Assembly (NCBI GenBank): GCA_964401335.1
Contig: CAYNYK010000002.1
Span: 1 to 64,000, forward strand
Direction of reading: 5' to 3'
Length of the DNA stretch: 64,000 nt
Source of the DNA: JAAYCU01 sp964401335
Lineage (GTDB): Bacteria; Planctomycetota; Phycisphaerae; UBA1845; PWPN01
The position numbers were made by a program, and so were the translations under genes. Below the pieces are notes generated by a model. It had not been told where the DNA came from. It did not search any database and saw only the letters and a list, made by a program, of their open reading frames with translations. How positions within the stretch are numbered: the stretch's first letter is position 1; every line of letters begins with the position of its first letter. Of the stretch, positions 63,183-64,000 are shown in pieces.

Positions 63183-64000
63183 TCATGGACACGAGCCGAC
63201 GGGGGGAGACAGCATTTTTTGCGCCTCGGCCAGCAGGTGTTCGGCGATAAGCTCGGCGGACTCCGGGCAGGCCAGGCCTCGGGCAGCGGCGGCCATCACG
63301 GCCCGTTTCCGGTCATCCGCCATCAGGTCGGCCAAAACGGGGCCTAAACGCCCGGCATTCTGAAGCCCGTCGCGGGTATCATCAATCAGCACGGCCGCTC
63401 CCGCTTCAGCCAACACGGCCGCGTTATGCCTCTGGTGCTGATCCCGATGAAACGGATAGGGCAACAATACGGACGGCTTGCCCACCACCTGAATTTCCGC
63501 CAGGCTGGACGCCCCCGCCCGCGAAACGATCAAATCCGCCCCGACCATGGCCTCGGCCATCCGGTCGGAGAAAGTCAGGACACGAAACAAAAAATCAGAA
63601 GACTTGTTATTCTCGGCGGCCCGGGCATAGGCCTGCTCGACCCGCTCCCGGTCGGATGCGCCACTCAAATGCAAAACCTGCCAGCCGGTCCGGGCAATTT
63701 GATCAGCCAAATACATCAGGGCCTCATTGATCGTCCGCGCCCCCTGCGACGCACCGGTAATCAACAACGTCTTTCGCTGTGGCGCCAGGCCAAAATGTCG
63801 ATCCAACTGAGCGTCGGGCAGGTTCCGAAACGCCGGTCGGACCGGACAGCCGGCCACAATGACCCGCGCTGTCGATGGAAAATACTGTTTGCTCACCGGC
63901 CATTGGGCGAAAATTCCGGTCAATTCCTTTCGTCGGGCCAGCCAGCGATTGGCTCGGCCAGGTATGGCATCCGGATTGAGCAGAAAAGTCGGTATCCCCA
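63183..64000 (-). CDS. murG: UDP-N-acetylglucosamine transferase MurG, 5' partial at the window end
   Basis: The coding frame on the minus strand is open to the last base, so the N-terminal part is outside the window. The visible part starts in the conserved ANRWLARRKEL region and includes GASQGARTINEAL with the Gly-rich UDP-site, VLTFSDRMAEAMVGADLIVSRAGASSLAEIQVVG and LPYPFHRDQHQRHNAAVLAEAGAAVLI, all typical of the MurG C-terminal GT-B domain. It transfers GlcNAc to lipid I to make lipid II on the cytoplasmic face. It is the first visible gene of the wall block, with murC downstream. Confidence 0.95.
   Translation of the reverse strand, partial: GIPTFLLNPDAIPGRANRWLARRKELTGIFAQWPVSKQYFPSTARVIVAGCPVRPAFRNLPDAQLDRHFGLAPQRKTLLITGASQGARTINEALMYLADQIARTGWQVLHLSGASDRERVEQAYARAAENNKSSDFLFRVLTFSDRMAEAMVGADLIVSRAGASSLAEIQVVGKPSVLLPYPFHRDQHQRHNAAVLAEAGAAVLIDDTRDGLQNAGRLGPVLADLMADDRKRAVMAAAARGLACPESAELIAEHLLAEAQKMLSPPVGSCP

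Overview
The window is GC-rich bacterial DNA (about 60% GC by eye) and most likely comes from a member of the Planctomycetota, perhaps class Phycisphaerae. This is inferred from gene content and not from a marker tree. The clues are two groEL genes around one groES, Tat-exported Gfo/Idh/MocA and SGNH proteins, a sulfatase/glycosidase operon, an FHA-GAF histidine kinase, a DUF2092-like/thioredoxin/propeller fusion, a wall-synthesis (mur) block with no ftsA/ftsZ behind its ftsQ-like gene, and short dispersed palindromic repeats, one of which sits in-frame inside carB. A 10-N run at 56198-56207 shows that this is a scaffolded draft assembly.

Layout. (1) 1-4718: the end of a tandem-domain LPS-kinase-like protein, then a minus-strand operon of a hypothetical protein, a lipoprotein and an RDD membrane protein. 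(2) 4800-13405: a minus-strand protein-quality-control cluster in the order groEL, groES, groEL, dnaJ, grpE, fmdB-type zinc ribbon, yacG and a large membrane protein, closed by an intrinsic terminator at 4807-4829. (3) 13694-20419: a minus-strand glycan operon of GH2, sulfatase, GH43-like propeller and Tat-exported oxidoreductase, closed by a strong terminator at 13694-13723. (4) 20850-29122: a UbiA-type prenyltransferase, an FHA-GAF histidine kinase with a possible RNA switch in its leader, the DUF2092-like/TlpA/propeller protein, and DNA polymerase I. (5) 29607-33452: an enlarged carB that carries the repeat insertion. (6) 33873-43988: a GH78 alpha-L-rhamnosidase, three tandem secreted paralogues of a family I cannot name, an exported metallo-beta-lactamase-fold protein and an exported FAH-fold protein. 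(7) 44000-52867: a ThiF/MoeB-like enzyme, tRNA-Leu(UAA), a TMTC-like TPR protein, a YqaA/DedA protein, an AMMECR1 protein, a Tat SGNH hydrolase and a polytopic membrane protein. (8) 53073-56618: recJ and a GT39-type glycosyltransferase broken by the N run. (9) 56666-64000: a minus-strand division and cell-wall block, murG (cut by the window end), murC, murB, ddl, ftsQ-like and two membrane proteins.

How the genes work together. The two glycan loci suggest degradation of sulfated and rhamnose-containing polysaccharide outside the cytoplasm. The chaperone cluster holds a complete DnaJ-GrpE pair and two chaperonin types served by one co-chaperonin, with DnaK elsewhere. The mur/ddl block supplies lipid-linked peptidoglycan precursors. 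The best candidates for undescribed biology are the three-gene paralogue array at 37444-41672, the 27-bp repeat that has colonised both carB and the spacer after it, and the alternative hairpins in front of the histidine kinase.
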